This document shows, in pieces, positions 8,935 to 17,033 of a stretch of 64,000 nt of DNA (position 1 is its first letter; each line of letters begins with the position of its first letter). The notes beneath the pieces are model-generated. The model did not search any database and was not told the origin of the DNA. It saw only the letters and a program-made list of their open reading frames with translations. The translations under genes were made by a program, and so were the position numbers. The stretch spans positions 868,001 through 932,000 of the forward strand of contig NZ_FSRQ01000001.1 in NCBI RefSeq assembly GCF_900143185.1, given 5' to 3'. This DNA is from Chryseobacterium scophthalmum. Its GTDB lineage: Bacteria > Bacteroidota > Bacteroidia > Flavobacteriales > Weeksellaceae.

Positions 8935-10080
8935 TTAGTCTAAAACACTCCAACCTCTTTTCGGATTGGTGTTTGAAGACACTTCCTGCTCGTTAACAAT
9001 AATGTTTTCTCTTCTTTGCCCGATGTAATCCAACTCGCTCAGTTTTGAGAAAATAGTTTCCAGACTTCTCAACATTTGACTGATGTATAATAGCGGTTCA
9101 CCGGAATTGTGATGATCATAATTGGTTTCTGCAACAGTAGAAAGTTGATTTAATAAAGTATGTGGTGCAATTTCGCTCCATTCCAAACTATAATTCAGCA
9201 TTTCTTCCAATTCTCCGGGAACTAAAACTTGTGTTGAATTATACATTCTTAAAGCTAATGTGGCAAAAGTTTCGATCAAGAAAACCGGTGGTTGATACGG
9301 AATAATATTTCTGAACTGAAAATACATATCTCCAAAAGTACTTACCAAAACATTACACAAAGCTTTTACATTCAATGCTAAAGCTGTATTCTGATTTTTA
9401 TGCGAAGCTTTCTGAATGATTTTGAAAGCATATTGCTGTAAGTTTCCAATAGATTTTGCAAATCCATTGTAATAATCAATTAAAACCGGATGACTCTGAA
9501 TCGATGTACACGGTGGAATAAAATTAGTATTTACTTGTGCAATATTTCCTTTAAAATCTACCTTTCCAACAACCAAATAATTTCCTCCCGAATGATTACT
9601 GTTCAGTGAACTTATCGGAAGCAATTCAATGTGATAATTAGCGTGTGAATTGGGATGTCTAGGTGGAATTTCTTCAGGATCAATATCTCCAAAAGGTACT
9701 TTATCAAACGGATTTACAGATATCAAAATATAATATTCTCCATCCATTTGGTTTTCATCAAGATTTAAAGATTTAGCCAGAGATTTTACGCTCACTCTCC
9801 TGTCTTTTAGCTCCAATCTGTAACCTGCCAAAGTTACAGCACTACAATTTTTGATAAATAACTGTACATCATTGGTTGCTGTATTATGAACATCAAAAAT
9901 AGTTTTATCGGTAAACTCGTTTGACAAAGGCAGCAAACCGTAGTTATAATTGGTAATCCCAAGAGAATTTCCATCTCTTATCGTATCTATTAAAAAATTA
10001 TCCTGATCGTTGAGATGTCTCTGCGAAACTTTCATTCCATCAACCCAGTTGATAGCAAAATGTTTTATGGGCTGTATCAT
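8935..10080 (-). CDS. tssK: Type VI secretion baseplate protein TssK (subtype iii)
   Basis: The 381-residue protein matches the Bacteroidota form of TssK, shown by the N-terminal block WVDGMKVSQRHLNDQDNF and the following GLLPL motif. In TssK the N-terminal shell domain binds the baseplate wedge (TssF/TssG) and the C-terminal head docks on the membrane complex. It follows tssN by 36 bases and tssG by about 1 kb on the same strand, so this is one operon. It is the last gene before a terminator. Identification is by overall family likeness, with the gene order tssG-tssN-tssK as support. Confidence 0.85.
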   Translation of the reverse strand: MIQPIKHFAINWVDGMKVSQRHLNDQDNFLIDTIRDGNSLGITNYNYGLLPLSNEFTDKTIFDVHNTATNDVQLFIKNCSAVTLAGYRLELKDRRVSVKSLAKSLNLDENQMDGEYYILISVNPFDKVPFGDIDPEEIPPRHPNSHANYHIELLPISSLNSNHSGGNYLVVGKVDFKGNIAQVNTNFIPPCTSIQSHPVLIDYYNGFAKSIGNLQQYAFKIIQKASHKNQNTALALNVKALCNVLVSTFGDMYFQFRNIIPYQPPVFLIETFATLALRMYNSTQVLVPGELEEMLNYSLEWSEIAPHTLLNQLSTVAETNYDHHNSGEPLLYISQMLRSLETIFSKLSELDYIGQRRENIIVNEQEVSSNTNPKRGWSVLD

Positions 10081-10116
10081 ATTGTAATACTTTTATTTGT
10101 GTGATTTTGATTTGAT

Positions 10117-11010
10117 TTATTTTTTTCCTTCTTCTTCGTGCTGAATAACTCTTTTGCAGATTACTACTTCATTTTCTGAAATGGTATTCGTCGTAATATC
10201 CTGATCGAAATCGATGTATTTTCTAAAGCTGAAAAATGATTTCTTGGTATAAAAAATCCAGTAATAAGATTCTTTGTGTTCGTCTGTTAAATGAATAACA
10301 GATTTAGGATTTTTGTGATTGTAATCGTCAACGACACGGAAAAACCAGTCTCCGAAGGTTACTCCTGTCGGTAAAGTTTTAGCCTTAATTCTAAAACGGT
10401 TTGCATCTTCGAGGTTTTTACTCAATTCAACATTTAAAACCATTAAACGGTCAAAGTCTGCTCCGTCAAAATCCGGTGGTTTCTGATCTGGAGAATACCT
10501 CCACGTTTTATAAATATCAACCGGAATACTGATAAACTGAATATAACAGTAATAAAAAACCATCGGTACAAAAAATATAAGGACGCTGGTTGCAGACATT
10601 ACAGGATATCCTGCTCCTTTGCTGATCCATCCGAAAATCAGAACAAAAAGATAAGCTCCTACCAAAGCACAGGTTACCGATAAAATAGCTTCAAAAGTAA
10701 TACTTGAAGTCTGCGACTGAAAGTGCTTTCTGAAAAATGTATGCATCAAATTAACATGGATAATCCCGAAAATAAGATAAATAACCTGTGAAATAAGATA
10801 CCAATACGGATTAAACGAGTTTCCTGAAAAACCAAAAAGCCCAGGTAATGCAAGACACAAACTGCACAAGAGTACATAAATAATAATAACTCTGATTTTT
10901 ATTGCAGGTTTGTTTTTTCTGATTACCCCTAGAATTACCATCATGATAATAGCAATAAGCGGGACGAAAATATACCTGAAAAATATACCTTTTACTGAAG
11001 AAATTTCCAT
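10117..11010 (-). CDS. tssN: Type VI secretion membrane protein TssN (subtype iii)
   Basis: The 297-residue protein has about five membrane helices in the first 170 residues (near 12-30, 38-60, 68-90, 103-128 and 140-165) and a soluble C-terminal domain of about 125 residues facing the cytoplasm. This layout and the cytoplasmic segment (PPDFDGADFDRLMVLNVELS, FGDWFFRVVDDYNHKNPKS) fit TssN, a marker of the Bacteroidota subtype iii T6SS, where TssN replaces the TssL/TssM type inner-membrane parts together with TssO, P, Q and R. The flanking tssG and tssK support this. Confidence 0.82.
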   Translation of the reverse strand: MEISSVKGIFFRYIFVPLIAIIMMVILGVIRKNKPAIKIRVIIIYVLLCSLCLALPGLFGFSGNSFNPYWYLISQVIYLIFGIIHVNLMHTFFRKHFQSQTSSITFEAILSVTCALVGAYLFVLIFGWISKGAGYPVMSATSVLIFFVPMVFYYCYIQFISIPVDIYKTWRYSPDQKPPDFDGADFDRLMVLNVELSKNLEDANRFRIKAKTLPTGVTFGDWFFRVVDDYNHKNPKSVIHLTDEHKESYYWIFYTKKSFFSFRKYIDFDQDITTNTISENEVVICKRVIQHEEEGKK

Positions 11011-11064
11011 TTATTTCTTTTAATATTTAGTTTGATTGATGAATTGTAAATATAATAAAATATT

Positions 11065-12006
11065 TTACAGAAAAGTAGAATAACCGAGCCTGTTTGCATT
11101 TCTTTGGTCGTCTTCCAGCACAAAAGAATAGTCTTTTTTTTCTGTAATAAAATTTTCTTCAACATCTACAGAAACTGGAAGGCAATAATCGTACAAAGCT
11201 TGTAAAACTTTTCTGAAAGGATGCCCCGGAATATAATTTTTCATATCGTCATAAGGAATCGGACCTACATTTACAATCCAGTTTCTTTCACCATCCATAT
11301 GTTTTCCGCTTGCAATGTAAGTTACTCCCAATCTTGAATTTCCAAGAAGAATAGATGAATCGTCTTCTTTCATTCTGTCGATTTCGTTGGGGGTAAAAGT
11401 AATCTCAACGGGAACTTTTAAAAATGCGGTCATGCAACGCTCAAACCATTTTTTATCACCTCTGATATCGTGAAAAAACGGTAAAACATGAAGAAAAATG
11501 TAGGCATTCTGCTTATCAAGCATTTTAATAATTGGCCAAAGCTCACTGAAGATCGTAAGAAGCGAATCTGTATCACTCGCCAAATCAAAATCATATTCTT
11601 TCAGTAAAGCGCTGATTTCTGTAAAAAAAATCTCTAGTTCAAAAGGTCTGAAAAACTTTCGCGCATCGTCTTCTACTCTTTTCTGCTTACGGATTTCTTT
11701 TACAACACTTTCTACATTTTTTCTTGAAGTATTGAGTGATGGCGGATGAAAAATACCCTCCGGAAGATAATCGTAAATACCTTCGCGATATGTTTTTATA
11801 TTGAGAACTTCCTCGTCAAAACCTAAATAATGACTTGAAATACTTTTAATATCTTTAAGATAAGCTCTGTCGTTTATTCCTATTCTATCAATAAAAATAT
11901 TGCTTACAGATCTGTGATATTTAAGAAGATTTACAGCAACTGCTTCAGCCTTAAAATCTGTCTGCAGCTTGTTGTAATGCATATCTATTGTGCTGTTGTC
12001 GTACAT
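11065..12006 (-). CDS. tssG: Type VI secretion baseplate protein TssG-like
   Basis: The 313-residue soluble protein is read as the TssG (VasB/ImpH) wedge subunit of a subtype iii T6SS. It has an N-terminal region with FKAEAVAVNLLKYHRS and a C-terminal segment (RLGVTYIASGKHMDGERNW, GHPFRKVLQALYDYCLP) like other TssG proteins, where two TssF and one TssG build the wedge. It is the first gene of the block, 54 bases before tssN. The first 12 residues include two methionines, and the ATG at 12006 gives the longest form. TssG is the weakest of the three calls in this block, because the family is divergent. Confidence 0.75.
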   Translation of the reverse strand: MYDNSTIDMHYNKLQTDFKAEAVAVNLLKYHRSVSNIFIDRIGINDRAYLKDIKSISSHYLGFDEEVLNIKTYREGIYDYLPEGIFHPPSLNTSRKNVESVVKEIRKQKRVEDDARKFFRPFELEIFFTEISALLKEYDFDLASDTDSLLTIFSELWPIIKMLDKQNAYIFLHVLPFFHDIRGDKKWFERCMTAFLKVPVEITFTPNEIDRMKEDDSSILLGNSRLGVTYIASGKHMDGERNWIVNVGPIPYDDMKNYIPGHPFRKVLQALYDYCLPVSVDVEENFITEKKDYSFVLEDDQRNANRLGYSTFL

Positions 12007-12267
12007 ATTTTTTTCCTGTGATCATGTTTGGTATCGTAAAGATAAAATATCTCTTTATATTGAAAAAGTATTTATCTCAAATTTTCATATTTAAAGATGT
12101 AATTTAATATAAAATATTGATTTTCTTGTGTATTAATCTTTATTAAAATAGAAATATTTAAAGTTTAAAGGGAATTCCGGCAAGCTTAGAAATAAACTTT
12201 ACATAAAATTAACAGTGCCTAAACCAACAAAAAAGAATTTTAAAGTCAAATTTCCATAAGGCTGACT

Positions 12268-12275
12268 TATCTTTG
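12268..12275 (+). promoter_or_regulatory. Putative -7 box of the nuclease gene
   Basis: TATCTTTG fits TAnnTTTG and lies 23 bases before the nuclease start. The 292-base region between tssG and this gene is divergent and otherwise plain. Confidence 0.45.
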
Positions 12276-12298
12276 CAATTCGAAAATTATTTAAAGAA

Positions 12299-13090
12299 AT
12301 GAAAAGTATTTATTCTAAAATTTTGCTTTTGGCATTCGTTGCAAGTTCAGTGTATTCGTATGCATGGGGATTAACGGGTCACAGAGTGATTGCTGAGATT
12401 GCAGAAAATCATCTTTCCGGAAAAGCAAAGAGAGAAATCAGAAAAATGTTGGGGCAGGAAAAAATGGCGTATTGGGCAAACTGGCCAGATTTTATTAAAT
12501 CTGACACTACAGGTGCCTGGAAACAAGCTTCAGCTTGGCATTATGTAAACATTGATCCACAGACAGATTTTACAGCGTTTGAAAAAGATTTGAAAGCGCA
12601 GGCCGGAGCTAATCTTTATTCGCAAATCAAAGTATTATCTAGCCAGATTAAAGATGAAAAAACTTCTGAAAAAGACAGAAAAATTGCTTTAATTTTTCTT
12701 ATTCACATGATGGGAGATTTGGCACAACCAATGCACACCGGAAGATCGGAGGATCTAGGTGGAAACAAAATTAACGTTACTTATTTTGGAGATAAAACAA
12801 ATCTTCACTCAGTTTGGGACGGAAAATTAGTAGATTCACAAAAATACAGCTACACAGAATATGCAAAACTTTTAGATATTAAATCTAAGGATGAAGTAAA
12901 GCAAATTCAATCTGGAACGTTAGAAAACTGGTTGTACGATTCTCATCAGATAGCTAATAAAATTTATGCTCAAACTCCGGATGGTTCTAAATTATCTTAC
13001 GATTATCAGTACAAATTTAATGATACAATGGAAAGACAGCTTCTTTACGGAGGTTTAAGATTGGCGAAATTGTTGAATGATTTGTTTTAA
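12299..13090 (+). CDS. S1/P1-type zinc nuclease, secreted
   Basis: The 263-residue precursor has a signal peptide that should be cut before Trp23, giving the mature start WGLTGHRV. In this family the N-terminal Trp and the nearby His28 bind zinc. Further zinc ligands are seen in HYVNID, in FLIHMMGDLAQPMHTG and in NLHSVWDGKL. The enzyme cleaves single-stranded DNA and RNA in the periplasm or outside the cell and probably serves nucleotide or phosphate gain. It is divergent from the T6SS block but has its own export signal, so a role as T6SS effector is not suggested. Confidence 0.93.
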   Translation: MKSIYSKILLLAFVASSVYSYAWGLTGHRVIAEIAENHLSGKAKREIRKMLGQEKMAYWANWPDFIKSDTTGAWKQASAWHYVNIDPQTDFTAFEKDLKAQAGANLYSQIKVLSSQIKDEKTSEKDRKIALIFLIHMMGDLAQPMHTGRSEDLGGNKINVTYFGDKTNLHSVWDGKLVDSQKYSYTEYAKLLDIKSKDEVKQIQSGTLENWLYDSHQIANKIYAQTPDGSKLSYDYQYKFNDTMERQLLYGGLRLAKLLNDLF

Positions 13091-13092
13091 GA

Positions 13093-13120
13093 GTTGATAG
13101 TTGATGGTTTTTAGTTGATT
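13093..13120. repeat. Degenerate heptamer tandem repeat (GTTGATA type), 4 units
   Basis: Four consecutive 7-base units read GTTGATA, GTTGATG, GTTTTTA, GTTGATT, starting 3 bases after the nuclease stop. It is one of several period-7 tracts in the window. Confidence 0.6.
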
Positions 13121-13185
13121 GTCAATCTATTTTACATTATAGAGCGGAACTTCGGTTTCGCTTTTTTTGTGGAAGTTCTTCTCCT

Positions 13186-13223
13186 AAACCTAACAGGTTT
13201 TCAAAACCTGTTAGGTTTTTTTT
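13186..13223 (+). terminator. Perfect 16-1-16 palindrome with T run (terminator-like)
   Basis: AAACCTAACAGGTTTT and its exact complement flank a single C, followed by five more T. It can end transcription from the nuclease gene. The same 16-1-16 design recurs at 50351, also in front of an AGCCCCGAT element. It lies in the 438-base gap 13091-13528, whose other contents are the heptamers, the AGCCCCGAT element and the rpoD leader. Confidence 0.7.
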
Positions 13224-13241
13224 AAAGCGGTAAGTTATCAT

Positions 13242-13337
13242 TAGCCCCGATAGAAACGACATTCTTTTTGGTGGCGGACGGAACGAAGTGGAGACCGCTA
13301 CCAAAAAGATACAGTGGAAAGCGGGAAAAAGCTCCTT
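13242..13337. repeat. AGCCCCGAT element, copy 1
   Basis: It begins TAGCCCCGATAGAAACGACAT, has an inner 15-bp hairpin with one mismatch (TCTTTTTGGT... with ...ACCAAAAAGA), and ends AGTGGAAAGCGGGA followed by AGCTCCT. The second copy at 50441 keeps both ends but has an unrelated, longer hairpin in the middle. No open frame is convincing in it. Confidence 0.7.
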
Positions 13338-13528
13338 ATAAAAAAATTTAAGATTCATTTTTTTGAAAAAACCTATAATTTTTTTATTTCTAAATACAAA
13401 GGGTAATAATTTACAACTAAATTCTCAACTTCGTTTTAATTAAATAAAAAATAATTGTAACCTGTGTAACCTTTTTAATGTTTCAAACGTATAATATAAT
13501 AGCAACTCTATTTTTGAGAATAAAATAA

Positions 13529-14395
13529 ATGAGACAATTAAAAATAACCAAGCAGGTTACCAACAGGGAAACCGCTTCATTAGACAAGTATTTGCAGGAA
13601 ATTGGTAAAGTAGAACTAATTACGGCAGACGAAGAGGTAGATTTGGCACAAAAAATCCGTGCAGGCGACAGAGTCGCATTGGAAAAATTGATCAAAGCCA
13701 ACCTTCGTTTCGTAGTTTCAGTATCGAAACAGTACCAAAACCAAGGTCTTTCTTTACCCGATTTAATTAATGAAGGTAACTTAGGATTGATGAAAGCTGC
13801 AAAAAGATATGACGAAACCAGAGGTTTCAAATTTATTTCTTACGCGGTTTGGTGGATTCGTCAGTCGATCTTACAGGCTTTGGCAGAGCAGTCTAGAATT
13901 GTAAGATTGCCTTTGAACAAAATCGGATCGATCAACAAAATCAACAAAGCTTACGCTCACCTTGAGCAGGAAAACGAAAGACCACCTTCTCCGGAAGAAT
14001 TGGCTGAAGTTCTTGACATGAGCGAGGAAGATATTAAAGAATCTATGAAAAACTCTGGAAGACATTTGTCTATGGATGCGCCTTTGGTAGAAGGTGAAGA
14101 TTCTAACCTTTATGACGTTTTACGTTCTGGAGAATCTCCAAGCCCGGATAAAGATTTGATGCTTGAATCTCTTCAAATTGAAATTGAAAGAGCATTAAAC
14201 ACTTTAACTCCGAGAGAGGCTGATTTGGTAAGATTGTATTTCGGATTAAACGGAAAACATCCAATGACTTTGGAAGAAATCGGAGAAACTTTTGATCTTA
14301 CGAGAGAAAGAGTTCGTCAGATTAAAGAAAAAGCAATCAAGAGACTAAAACATAATACAAGAAGTAAGATTTTGAAGTCTTATTTAGGTAAATAA
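13529..14395 (+). CDS. rpoD: Primary RNA polymerase sigma factor (RpoD/SigA)
   Basis: The 288-residue protein carries sigma-70 region 1.2 ([10 protein letters not shown], about 17-45), region 2 (about 50-120, with [15 protein letters not shown] for promoter melting), region 3 (about 125-205) and region 4 (about 222-288, [20 protein letters not shown]). Region 1.1 and the large non-conserved insert are absent, which is normal for the Bacteroidota housekeeping factor. This factor reads the TTG / TAnnTTTG promoters seen in the window. A TATTTTTG at 13509 lies very close to the start, so the real promoter may be further upstream. A terminator follows. Confidence 0.96.
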   Translation: MRQLKITKQVTNRETASLDKYLQEIGKVELITADEEVDLAQKIRAGDRVALEKLIKANLRFVVSVSKQYQNQGLSLPDLINEGNLGLMKAAKRYDETRGFKFISYAVWWIRQSILQALAEQSRIVRLPLNKIGSINKINKAYAHLEQENERPPSPEELAEVLDMSEEDIKESMKNSGRHLSMDAPLVEGEDSNLYDVLRSGESPSPDKDLMLESLQIEIERALNTLTPREADLVRLYFGLNGKHPMTLEEIGETFDLTRERVRQIKEKAIKRLKHNTRSKILKSYLGK

Positions 14396-14419
14396 TTTTT
14401 AGTTTACATAATTATTAAG

Positions 14420-14450
14420 CGGAGTTTGATTTTTCAAGCTCCGTTTTTTT
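14420..14450 (+). terminator. Terminator of rpoD
   Basis: Stem CGGAGTTTG/CAAGCTCCG with one G-T pair is followed by seven T. It lies 25 bases past the rpoD stop. Confidence 0.85.
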
Positions 14451-14502
14451 ATGACAATTTTTTGAGTATCTTCAACTCATTAAAATAATAAATTAACCAC
14501 CA

Positions 14503-14602
14503 CGTTTGTCATTCAGAACGAAGCGTAGCGAAGTGAAGAATCTCAATATTTTAAATTAAAGAGAACTTTCAGAGATTTCTCCTATCGTCGAAATGACAAA
14601 CG
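14503..14602. repeat. GTCATT...GAAGAATCTC dispersed element with inverted ends
   Basis: The ends CGTTTGTCATT and AATGACAAACG are exact 11-bp inverted repeats. Inside lies CAGAACGAAGCGTAGCGAAG, then GAAGAATCTC. The right end is only 15 bases before the start codon of the lipoprotein at 14618, so the element makes up that gene's leader and perhaps its promoter. Related copies are at 20242, 29604 and 31020. Confidence 0.75.
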
Positions 14603-14617
14603 CAGTAAAAAACAAAC

Positions 14618-15205
14618 ATGAAAAAAATAATTATTACCTCTACTCTATTTTTATTCATAATTTCCTGTAAACAAAAAGACACAGAAAATAAAATCGTTGA
14701 CACAGCAGCCGAAAATACAGAATCAAGTTTCCCAATTAAAAGAATGAGTAACGCTCAAAATATTTTAGATGGAATTTATTCTGAATTAATAAAAAATGAT
14801 GCTGAACTTCAAAAACTTGACAAAAAAGTTAATGCAATTACCAGCGACAGCAAAATAATGAAGGAACTCTATAGCGATATAATTAATAATTCAAATGATT
14901 ATTACAACATTGCAGAATCTAATGCAAAGGCGATAAATGATTCTTTACTGAAAAAAGAAATTCTTGCTATTGTAACAAATAGTTCAGAAAAATTCACTCA
15001 AAAGAAGATGAAATTTGAAGAACTAGCAAAACAAGTTAACATAAATAATCACAAAATTTATAGTTTTTATCAAGCATTTAAAATCAGAAAAACACTTCCC
15101 GAAATTGAAAAATACCAAAATGCTCATCCTTTAAAAACAAATAGCTTAAATAATTTCATCAACAAGCAAAATCAATTATTAAACGAGTTGAAAAATTTTA
15201 AATAA
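14618..15205 (+). CDS. Hypothetical lipoprotein, 195 aa, helical
   Basis: The N-terminus MKKIIITSTLFLFIISC gives a signal with lipobox FIISC (Cys17). The mature part is Lys/Asn/Glu-rich and should be mostly alpha-helical or coiled (residues 45-140), with no family motif that I know. Its start lies directly behind the inverted-end repeat 14503-14602. Codon use is very A-rich, more than its neighbours, which may point to fast evolution. Function unknown. Confidence 0.7.
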   Translation: MKKIIITSTLFLFIISCKQKDTENKIVDTAAENTESSFPIKRMSNAQNILDGIYSELIKNDAELQKLDKKVNAITSDSKIMKELYSDIINNSNDYYNIAESNAKAINDSLLKKEILAIVTNSSEKFTQKKMKFEELAKQVNINNHKIYSFYQAFKIRKTLPEIEKYQNAHPLKTNSLNNFINKQNQLLNELKNFK

Positions 15206-15211
15206 ATCCTT

Positions 15212-15268
15212 GCCACAAATGCACGAATTTTCCTAATTATTATTTAAAATTATTCGCGTATTCGTGGC
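15212..15268. repeat. GCCACGAAT hairpin element, copy A
   Basis: GCCACAAATGCACGAAT and ATTCGCGTATTCGTGGC form near-perfect inverted arms around an AT-rich loop. It lies between the lipoprotein stop and the monooxygenase start. Three further copies are at 16958, 28650 and 36427. Confidence 0.7.
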
Positions 15269-15299
15269 TTATTAATTGAACAAATCTAAAAGCTAATAA

Positions 15300-16418
15300 A
15301 TGAATCAAATTTCAATCATCGGAGCCGGAATTGGTGGTTTAACTTTAGGAAATATTCTAAAACAACACCATTTAGATTTTACCATTTATGAATCTGCCCC
15401 GGAAATAAAACCTGTCGGAGCCGGAATTATGATGGCTGTGAATGCGATGCAGATCTTTGATAAATTAGGTTTAAAAGAGAAAATTGAAAATGCAGGAAAT
15501 AAAATTCACGGAATATTTATTACCGATGAAAAGCTAAAAACTATTTCTACGACAAACGTTTTGGCTTTAGAAAAGAAATTCAATTCTTGTAATGTTGCCA
15601 TTCATAGAGCTGAACTTCAGAATATTTTAGCCGAAAATTTAGGTTTTGAAAATATCAAACTCAATTATTCATTACAGCAAATTCAGAAGAAAAAAAATTA
15701 TCTTTTAGAGTTTGAAAATGGTTTTAAAACAGAAAGTAAAATCGTTTTCGGAGCCGATGGAATTCATTCTAAAATCAGAAACCAGATTTTTGGGAATGGA
15801 AATATCAGAAATGCCGGACAAAAATGTTGGCGTGGTTTAACCGATCTTGAACTTCCCGAAAAATACAACCATCATGCTTTGGAAATCTGGGGAAAAGCAA
15901 AACGTTTTGGTTTTGTAAAAATCTCAGCCAAAAAAGTCTATTGGTATGCTTTGGTGAATGAAAATAAATTTAAAGAAAATATTGATTTAACAGAAACCTT
16001 CAACGATTTTGATTCTTTGGTTTTGGACATTTTAAAAGCCACAAAACCGGAAAATATTATTCTGAATGATATCATCGACCTTGCTCCTATTCCAAAATGG
16101 TATGCTGAAAATCTTTGTTTAATTGGTGATGCAGCTCATGCAACAACTCCAAATACGGGACAAGGCGCTTGTCAGTCGATTGAAGATGCTTATGTGATTG
16201 GTAAATTATTAGAAAAAAATCAAAACTTCAATTCTGTTTTTGAAGAATTTCAGAATATCAGAAGAAAAAAAGTAGATACGATTGTTAAAAATAGCTGGAC
16301 AATCGGTAAAATTTCTCAATGGGAAAAAGGAAATCAACTAAGGAATTTTTTGATGCGTTCGATTCCTGAAAGTATCAATCAGAAAATGGTAGAAAAAGTT
16401 TTAAAACTCGAGATATAA
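15300..16418 (+). CDS. FAD-dependent aromatic-ring monooxygenase-like protein
   Basis: The 372-residue flavoprotein has the class A monooxygenase pattern: the dinucleotide motif GAGIGG at residues 8-13, the DG motif GADGIHSKIR near 150, and the second FAD motif LIGDAAHATTPNTGQG near 275. This family includes salicylate hydroxylase-like enzymes and TetX-type flavin monooxygenases. The substrate-binding part does not let me choose. There is no signal peptide. It is a single gene followed by a hairpin at 16421. It would hydroxylate a small aromatic or similar compound using NAD(P)H and oxygen. Confidence 0.9.
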   Translation: MNQISIIGAGIGGLTLGNILKQHHLDFTIYESAPEIKPVGAGIMMAVNAMQIFDKLGLKEKIENAGNKIHGIFITDEKLKTISTTNVLALEKKFNSCNVAIHRAELQNILAENLGFENIKLNYSLQQIQKKKNYLLEFENGFKTESKIVFGADGIHSKIRNQIFGNGNIRNAGQKCWRGLTDLELPEKYNHHALEIWGKAKRFGFVKISAKKVYWYALVNENKFKENIDLTETFNDFDSLVLDILKATKPENIILNDIIDLAPIPKWYAENLCLIGDAAHATTPNTGQGACQSIEDAYVIGKLLEKNQNFNSVFEEFQNIRRKKVDTIVKNSWTIGKISQWEKGNQLRNFLMRSIPESINQKMVEKVLKLEI

Positions 16419-16420
16419 AA

Positions 16421-16445
16421 AAAGAAACTCGAATTGAGTTTCTTT
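16421..16445. terminator. Shared terminator between convergent genes
   Basis: Stem AAAGAAACTC/GAGTTTCTTT with loop GAATT lies between the stops of the monooxygenase (plus) and the DUF3347 gene (minus). It can serve both directions. Confidence 0.75.
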
Positions 16446-16453
16446 TCATTTAA

Positions 16454-16927
16454 TTATTTTATTTCAGATTTTACCGAACCGCATTTAAGCATCGAACTTC
16501 CGTAATAAGGATTTATAATCTGTTTTTCGTTACTCAACCAGCTTCCTTCTGCCATCGGACAATATTGTACAAAAATGGTTTTATCAGAAATTTTGTTTTC
16601 TTTAGCAACGGCAATCATTACTTCAGATAATCTGTAAAATGGTTTTCTCTGTGCATCGATATTTTTTGCTGATGAAATTATTTTTGCATCAGATTTTAAT
16701 GAATTCAACTTTTTCTCGTCTAAAGATTTTGAATTGACTGATGAAGCTGTTTTCAAAAATTCTCCGGCTGCAGCCGATGTCTTCTTAACATCATCAGAAG
16801 CTAATGCAGATTTTACAGAAATGTAATTCTGATATAGTTTTGATAATTGAGGGTTAGTTTTCGATTGTGCAGTTACAGATAGAACGGCAAATATTGAAAA
16901 CAGAAAAGTGATGATATGTTTTTTCAT
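16454..16927 (-). CDS. DUF3347 family exported protein
   Basis: The 157-residue protein has a signal peptide (MKKHIITFLFSIFAVLSVTA). A helical DUF3347 region follows at about 25-120 (LYQNYISVKSALASDD). The tail holds VQYCPMAEGSWLSNEK and SSMLKCG, a Cys/Met pair seen in DUF3347 proteins that sit beside or within copper/silver efflux parts (CusB-like), so a periplasmic metal-binding role is likely. No efflux gene is next to it. The neighbour upstream is a TonB-dependent receptor gene on the same strand, separated by a GCCACGAAT hairpin. Confidence 0.82.
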   Translation of the reverse strand: MKKHIITFLFSIFAVLSVTAQSKTNPQLSKLYQNYISVKSALASDDVKKTSAAAGEFLKTASSVNSKSLDEKKLNSLKSDAKIISSAKNIDAQRKPFYRLSEVMIAVAKENKISDKTIFVQYCPMAEGSWLSNEKQIINPYYGSSMLKCGSVKSEIK

Positions 16928-16957
16928 TTTAATTTCACTAATTATGGTTTTTAAAAT

Positions 16958-17015
16958 GCCACGAATGCACGAATCATTTTTAACAAATTAATTATAAAAT
17001 TCGTGTATTCGTGGC
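16958..17015. repeat. GCCACGAAT hairpin element, copy B
   Basis: GCCACGAATGCACGAAT pairs with ATTCGTGTATTCGTGGC around an AT-rich loop of about 24 bases. It sits between the TonB-dependent receptor stop and the DUF3347 start. Confidence 0.75.
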
Positions 17016-17033
17016 AAAAAACTTTTATATATT

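Noticed and set aside
12299..13090. S1/P1 nuclease as a T6SS effector because it is beside tssG
   Set aside because: It has a Sec signal peptide and a mature Trp start needed for zinc binding, and is divergently transcribed.
13137..13358. 73-aa minus-strand open frame between the nuclease and rpoD
   Set aside because: It runs through the palindrome and the AGCCCCGAT element, so it is repeat DNA read by chance.
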